A program made the translations under genes and the position numbers. The notes under the pieces were generated by a model. That model ran no database searches. It was not told the DNA's origin and saw only the letters and a list, made by a program, of their open reading frames with translations. From assembly GCA_003133225.1 (NCBI GenBank), contig PKWL01000112.1, positions 1-64,000 of the forward strand: a stretch of DNA of 64,000 nt. The letters run 5' to 3'. Shown piece by piece: positions 60,473 to 64,000 of the stretch (position 1 is the first letter of the stretch; each line of letters starts with the position of its first letter). Origin of the DNA: Janthinobacterium sp. (GTDB lineage Bacteria > Pseudomonadota > Gammaproteobacteria > Burkholderiales > Burkholderiaceae_D).

Positions 60473-60687
60473 TGTCCTAGCTCCTTGATTTTCTTGAATG
60501 TCGCCCACGGCGTCGTTCGGTGGTATGCGCCGCGATGTTCGGTCAGTCTGCGCAGCCGCACCAACTGGGTGACGATGGCGTTGCCGGTGCGCTCATGGCT
60601 GGCGACCAGTTCGTCGATTGTTGCTCCGGCGTCGAATGCTTCAGCAAGTTTTGCATTCTCTTCTGCGGTCCATGGAGCGCCCTTCAT
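60469..60687 (-). CDS. small phage protein with SANT/Myb-like helix-turn-helix
   Basis: The 72-residue protein starts MKGAPWTAEENAKLAEAFDAGATIDELVASHERTG, a Myb/SANT-like helical repeat followed by a possible recognition helix. It may bind DNA. It is linked to both neighbours by ATGA overlaps. Confidence 0.7.
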   Translation of the reverse strand: MKGAPWTAEENAKLAEAFDAGATIDELVASHERTGNAIVTQLVRLRRLTEHRGAYHRTTPWATFKKIKELGQ

Positions 60688-60836
60688 TCTTTCTCTCCTG
60701 TTAAGACATACACCCAGGCCGCGACCCAGGCGCCGCCTTCATCGTTGCGGCTGACCACGGCGTCCTCGTCAATGGTCGTCTCGTCGCCCAGGCCATACTG
60801 CTCGATGGCGCGCTGCCTGATTTCATCGTCTGTCAT
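60684..60836 (-). CDS. small acidic phage protein (50 residues)
   Basis: It starts MTDDEIRQRAIEQYG and has a central acidic stretch followed by GGAWVAAWVYVL. The ATG overlaps the upstream TGA. The frame upstream is a shadow. Function unknown. Confidence 0.65.
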   Translation of the reverse strand: MTDDEIRQRAIEQYGLGDETTIDEDAVVSRNDEGGAWVAAWVYVLTGEKE

Positions 60837-61111
60837 TTCGTCATCCTTATAAACAATGCCCGGCTCATGAGCTGCTCGGCCATCGGTAAGCCTTGCGCTG
60901 CTTGTTTCTCGATGTAGGCGATCCACTTGAGGCGCTGCGCATGGTCCCACCGCATGAAGGCTCTGTAGTTCGACTTCCAGCGCTGCTCGGCGTTAAGCTC
61001 GGTGAGAGCCGCTAAATACAACCTGAGCATGCGGGCGTTCTCGGCCATTTGCTCATTCCATTTGGCAAGACGATGTGCGAACTCCTCATCGGTTCCGGGT
61101 TGCCCATTCAT
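60833..61111 (-). CDS. phage protein, paralogue of the next gene upstream
   Basis: The 92-residue helical protein has a C-terminal half (AFMRWDHAQRLKWIAYIEKQA to RALFIRMTK) similar to the adjacent upstream gene. It starts MNGQPGTDEEF three bases after that gene's stop. No known family. Confidence 0.65.
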   Translation of the reverse strand: MNGQPGTDEEFAHRLAKWNEQMAENARMLRLYLAALTELNAEQRWKSNYRAFMRWDHAQRLKWIAYIEKQAAQGLPMAEQLMSRALFIRMTK

Positions 61112-61113
61112 TC

Positions 61114-61494
61114 TTATGCTCCCATGCGGACCGCTATCACCGCCGCGATCAGCTCCTCCGCCCTTGAACAGCCACCCGCCTTTGCGGCGTTCTCCATGCA
61201 GGTTATCCATTCCGTGCGACGCGGACTGCCCCACAATTCAAAATGCCGGTTCGTGGCCTGCCACGCCTTGCTGGTCGGGGCGAGGCGTTTGAGTGCTTCG
61301 ATGTAGCGCATCATCTTCCTGGCGGCTTCGGTCGGCTCGGCGGGCTTAAATGAAGACCATTCGTCGAGTATGAGTCTGCCCGCATCGGGCTGGTCATCGT
61401 GCAGCTTCGAGTTGTAGAAGTCCCAGTCGGCCCACTGCTTCGGGCTCTTAGCGGCCGTCCCTCTCTCCCAAAACTTATCCGAAGGAGGTTTCAC
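61114..61494 (-). CDS. phage protein, tandem paralogue
   Basis: The 126-residue protein starts at a GTG in a GTGA overlap with the gene upstream. Its C-terminal half (HFELWGSPRRTEWITCMENAA to VIAVRMGA) parallels the following gene, which points to tandem duplication. Function unknown. Confidence 0.65.
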   Translation of the reverse strand: MKPPSDKFWERGTAAKSPKQWADWDFYNSKLHDDQPDAGRLILDEWSSFKPAEPTEAARKMMRYIEALKRLAPTSKAWQATNRHFELWGSPRRTEWITCMENAAKAGGCSRAEELIAAVIAVRMGA

Positions 61495-62318
61495 AGGTGC
61501 CCTGCGATCATGCGCAGCATGTCGGCAGTTTTTGCCGCCAGATGCGCGCGTGCACCGGGGTGCTTGCGTAGTTCCGCTGGTGACTCGGGCACATGGCAGA
61601 ACTTGCACGCTTCATTTAGCGCCTTGTCGTTCGTGATGTTTAGCTTCGGCAGCAGCTCGATCAGGTCGGTCACATTGCTGACGATCGAATCGCGGAAGAT
61701 CGGCTTGTCCTTGAGCATCATGACGTGCAGCTTGCCCACCACGTCATTCAGCCTCGTCCAGCACTCTTTCACCGCGCCCGCCTGGCGCTCGGCCACGGAG
61801 TCGTTGATGCTGCGCTTGATCTCGGCCAAGGCTTCATCGCCGACATCGACCCTGAAGTCCTTGGCGTCGGGTACCGGCAGAAAACCGACGTTGACGCCGA
61901 AGCGGCCGGCGATGTCGGAGACGGGCGGGTAGTCGCTGGCGTCGTACAGCGTGCCCAGCCGCCCGCGCGCATCGGCGACGAGGTTCGGGTAGGCGGCGAC
62001 GAAAGTGCGCGTCAGGGTCTCGCCGTCGTTCTTGTAGCTGCGCATCGCCTTCGTGTATTCGAGGTACGACTGGGCCGGCAGCAGGCGGTCGCCGTTGTCG
62101 CCCCACGGCAGCGTCATCTTGTAGTGGTAGTCGCGCGTCTGCCCGGCATGTTTGGCGAGCGGATCGAGCGCGGCCTTGTCGATCAGCAGCTTGTTGTAGC
62201 GCCCGCCGTCCTTGGCGCCGTGGTTTGAATCGACCTCGTCGCTGATGGCGCGGTCGTGCTTTCTGGCCGTCCAACTGCGGATGTTGAGGTTGGCGATCAT
62301 TGCTTTGTCGTGCAGCAT
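61491..62318 (-). CDS. conserved phage protein, possibly DUF3150-like
   Basis: The 275-residue, mainly helical protein starts MLHDKAMIANLNIRSW, with AAGGAG upstream. It has segments such as HDRAISDEVDSNHGAK and YLEYTKAMRSY that recall the DUF3150 group of phages, which often sits near a VWA protein and a MoxR/CobS ATPase. The VWA-type gene lies a few genes downstream, which supports the idea weakly. Confidence 0.65.
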   Translation of the reverse strand: MLHDKAMIANLNIRSWTARKHDRAISDEVDSNHGAKDGGRYNKLLIDKAALDPLAKHAGQTRDYHYKMTLPWGDNGDRLLPAQSYLEYTKAMRSYKNDGETLTRTFVAAYPNLVADARGRLGTLYDASDYPPVSDIAGRFGVNVGFLPVPDAKDFRVDVGDEALAEIKRSINDSVAERQAGAVKECWTRLNDVVGKLHVMMLKDKPIFRDSIVSNVTDLIELLPKLNITNDKALNEACKFCHVPESPAELRKHPGARAHLAAKTADMLRMIAGHL

Positions 62319-62467
62319 GTCTGCTCCTTCTCTTTTCGTTGTTTCAAAACACAGGCCGCGTGAATTACGCGCCAGTGGCCCGGACCTTGGTGTTTTTCGA
62401 AGTGGCCGGCGCCCGGGGGCACCAGCTTTGCGCAGTAGTAGCAAACTCCGGCAAATTTATTCCGCAT
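62297..62467 (-). CDS. small zinc-finger-like phage protein
   Basis: The 56-residue protein reads MRNKFAGVCYYCAKLVPPGA, then GHFEKHQGPGHWRVIHAACVL. Two Cys pairs and His residues (CYYC, HAAC) suggest one zinc site. It overlaps the next gene by 22 bases and starts six bases after the Gly-rich gene B. It is too short to stand out otherwise, but the spacing and motifs support it. Confidence 0.7.
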   Translation of the reverse strand: MRNKFAGVCYYCAKLVPPGAGHFEKHQGPGHWRVIHAACVLKQRKEKEQTCCTTKQ

Positions 62468-62472
62468 GTTAA

Positions 62473-62691
62473 TTACCCCCCGTCCCCGTACCCGTACCCG
62501 TTCCCGTCCCCGTACCCGTCCCCGTTCCCGTTCCCGTTCCCGTACCCGTTCCCGTACCTGTTCCCGTACCCGTACCCGGACCCGGACCCGTTCCCGTACC
62601 CGTCCCCGGACCCGCCCCCATCAAGAGTGATCAGCCGGCCGTCGGTCAGGCCCAGCAGACGGCGGGTTAACTTAAAGAGGAGGGCGTTCAT
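62473..62691 (-). CDS. low-complexity Gly-rich phage protein, copy B
   Basis: The 72-residue near duplicate of copy A has the same N-terminus ([19 protein letters not shown]) and a shorter Gly-x tail ending GYGYGDGG. The ATG overlaps the upstream stop in ATGA. The shared block includes the Asn-Arg-Tyr break. Both copies end just before the same GGTAATTAAC sequence. Confidence 0.75.
   Translation of the reverse strand: MNALLFKLTRRLLGLTDGRLITLDGGGSGDGYGNGSGSGYGYGNRYGNGYGNGNGNGDGYGDGNGYGYGDGG
62477..62618. repeat. hexanucleotide-like array B encoding the Gly-rich tail
   Basis: About 24 six-base units of the same type as array A, in the same orientation and 4.6 kb away. The flanking gene starts are also duplicated (58026-58098 and 62618-62691). 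The pair forms direct repeats around HNH gene 2 through the DUF3150-like gene. Confidence 0.9.
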
Positions 62692-63008
62692 CCTTTCAGG
62701 TGGGGTTCCCACTTCGCTTGGTTGCAGGCGATGGTGAACATCACGGCCTTGAGCTGCGGGCGCACGGTACACTTTGCGTCGAGCTTGGTTTCGGTCAGGG
62801 GGCCGTTGGCTAGCTGGCCAAGCCCCTCCTCGGTGCCCCACTTGCGGATGCAGCGCGCATCGTCGATGTACATCTCAGTGTCGGTCCTCGTGACGCGGCC
62901 GACGAAGACGAAGCCGCGGTCGAGGACGACGATCTGAATTTGTCCTTGGGGTTGGGATTGAGTGGCCCGCTCGTATTCGGCAGGCGTTTCGTGATCGTTG
63001 GTCTTCAT
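62688..63008 (-). CDS. phage protein of unknown function
   Basis: The 106-residue protein has a beta-rich core (IQIVVLDRGFVFVGRVTR) and two late cysteines. Its stop overlaps the start of the Gly-rich gene B. No family recognised. Confidence 0.65.
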   Translation of the reverse strand: MKTNDHETPAEYERATQSQPQGQIQIVVLDRGFVFVGRVTRTDTEMYIDDARCIRKWGTEEGLGQLANGPLTETKLDAKCTVRPQLKAVMFTIACNQAKWEPHLKG

Positions 63009-63011
63009 GAT

Positions 63012-63311
63012 TTAGCTCCCTGTCAGCCTCGCGGCCATAAATTCGTTCCAAAACCCGATGGCGACGAGGTTGCCCTCTTCGGCCAGTTTCTTGATCTTGC
63101 GCATGCCGTCCGGGCCGATGGTCGCCAGATTGCACACCATGTACGAGCGCTCGACGGCCAGTTGCCAAGCGCGCTGTTCTTCTTTAGAGCCAAATGACAT
63201 ATCCGCCTCGGTGGTTCCGTTGATGTAGACTGTGCCGGGATGGTGCCTATTAAGATACGTCCGCTGGTGCAGGTACGATTCATTGTCCAGATATATGGGC
63301 CGGTCGCTCAT
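63012..63311 (-). CDS. phage protein of unknown function
   Basis: The 99-residue protein starts MSDRPIYLDNESYLHQR and has a helical second half. It is coupled to the upstream gene by ATGA. No family recognised. Confidence 0.65.
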   Translation of the reverse strand: MSDRPIYLDNESYLHQRTYLNRHHPGTVYINGTTEADMSFGSKEEQRAWQLAVERSYMVCNLATIGPDGMRKIKKLAEEGNLVAIGFWNEFMAARLTGS

Positions 63312-63583
63312 CCCTGCATCCTTTCAAAAATCAGCCGGGCGATGACCTCACCCTGGCGTTCTTCGTACACCTGCAACACTTCATGCGGTGGCTCGTCGGC
63401 GGAATCCTCAAAACCCTGGCCCGGTAGTGAGAGCGCCCACTCGCCCAGGTAGGCTGTCTTCTCATCCCGGTCGTAGGTGGTCTGGAAGCGCCAGATGGTG
63501 CCAGCCCAGTCTCCCGATATCGCAACCTCGAAATACACGTCGATGTAATCTAGCCCACGCCGGACCGTGATTTCGGTTTTCAT
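63308..63583 (-). CDS. phage protein of unknown function
   Basis: The 91-residue protein has a beta-rich N-terminus (YIDVYFEVAISGDWAG) and ends FERMQG. The last codons hold an AGG ribosome site for the next gene. No family recognised. Confidence 0.65.
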   Translation of the reverse strand: MKTEITVRRGLDYIDVYFEVAISGDWAGTIWRFQTTYDRDEKTAYLGEWALSLPGQGFEDSADEPPHEVLQVYEERQGEVIARLIFERMQG

Positions 63584-63777
63584 CCTTGCATCCTCTTCAG
63601 CATGTACAGCGCCCAGTGCTTCTCGGCGCGTTCGACGCCCGCTTCGGCTTCCGCCTTGCAGCGCAGGAAGCCACTTTCATTATCGAAGTAATATTCCTCG
63701 CCCTTGACTTTCAGCTCGGCGTAGACTTCCGCCCATGCAATGCGCCTGCGTATCTCACTTAGCCGGTCGGTCATCAC
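63580..63777 (-). CDS. small helical phage protein
   Basis: The 65-residue charged helical protein ends LKRMQG, like its downstream neighbour. The start is either GTG at 63777 (GTGA overlap) or the adjacent ATG at 63774. Function unknown. Confidence 0.65.
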   Translation of the reverse strand: MMTDRLSEIRRRIAWAEVYAELKVKGEEYYFDNESGFLRCKAEAEAGVERAEKHWALYMLKRMQG

Positions 63778-63989
63778 TCAATCCTGAACCGTGTCGGATC
63801 GCGCTTGTAGGAGATATGCAACTCGCCCGTCACGCTGCGGGTGATCGTTGCGTGCTCCTCGGCCGTGTTGGTGTCGAACACGACGCACACGGCCGCGGCG
63901 TAGTCGTTCATGGACATGTGGTCGGTCGCGCGCATGATGGCGCTGCGCTCGTACTTGGCCAGATTGATCTGGACCACCTCTTTGGCCAT
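63774..63989 (-). CDS. phage protein of unknown function
   Basis: The 71-residue protein starts MAKEVVQINLAKYERSAIM and contains AAAVCVVFDTNTAEEHATI. It is the rightmost gene fully inside the window. No family recognised. Confidence 0.6.
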   Translation of the reverse strand: MAKEVVQINLAKYERSAIMRATDHMSMNDYAAAVCVVFDTNTAEEHATITRSVTGELHISYKRDPTRFRIE

Positions 63990-64000
63990 GCCGTAGTAGG

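Overview
The window is a chromosomal segment of a betaproteobacterium, most likely in Burkholderiales and possibly Oxalobacteraceae. This is inferred from the gene order tig-clpP-clpX-lon-HU-ppiD, the squalene operon hpnCDE, the selO-msrB-yciB-bolA-parvulin cluster and the GC-rich codon use. No 16S rRNA or other direct taxonomic marker is present. About 43 kb of ordinary chromosome is followed from about 43.3 kb to the right edge by part of an integrated lambda-type prophage.

Chromosome, left to right. (1) 0.1-3.9 kb: a CoA-acylating aldehyde dehydrogenase resembling sulfoacetaldehyde dehydrogenase, a CoA-disulfide-reductase-like flavoenzyme and a convergent HTH-MEDS regulator. (2) 4.8-7.9 kb: hpnC-hpnD-hpnE on the minus strand, making squalene from farnesyl diphosphate. 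(3) 8.5-18 kb: tRNA-Leu(UAG), trigger factor, ClpP, ClpX, Lon, HU, tRNA-Asp(GUC), a candidate small RNA and PpiD, which form a protein-folding and quality-control block. (4) 18-30 kb: mnmH, tesA with a divergent ybbA-like ATPase, the NAD(P)HX repair enzyme, a 5-oxoprolinase/hydantoinase and purL. (5) 31-36 kb, minus strand: selO, msrB, yciB, bolA and two tandem parvulins. (6) 36-43 kb: an acyl-CoA ligase, a fused enoyl-CoA hydratase/3-hydroxyacyl-CoA dehydrogenase, and Dabb, GNAT, NRDE and YgfZ proteins.

Prophage (about 43.3-64 kb, continuing past the edge). Every gene is on the minus strand and reads toward the integrase. Most neighbours overlap by ATGA, GTGA or TAATG, so translation is coupled over most of the 20 kb. 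It encodes integrase, excisionase, a TraR/DksA-like zinc finger, a PD-(D/E)XK nuclease, a DnaQ-fold exonuclease, a family A DNA polymerase, an SNF2 helicase, a Cas4-like iron-sulfur nuclease, a metallopeptidase-VWA protein, three HNH endonucleases and many small unknown proteins. No capsid, tail, terminase, primase or repressor gene is visible.

The most notable signal is in two unrelated HNH genes (48670-49284 and 58082-58783). Each sits at the 3' end of another phage gene and ends in a copy of that gene's C-terminus. The interrupted gene keeps the same or nearly the same protein end, but in altered codons that also hold the ribosome binding site of the HNH gene. It looks like insertion with a recoded replacement end that keeps the host gene and the operon coupling intact. 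A second oddity is a duplicated gene for a protein made of a basic N-terminal segment and a long low-complexity tail of Gly alternating with Asn, Tyr, Ser, Asp or Phe, encoded by hexanucleotide-like arrays.
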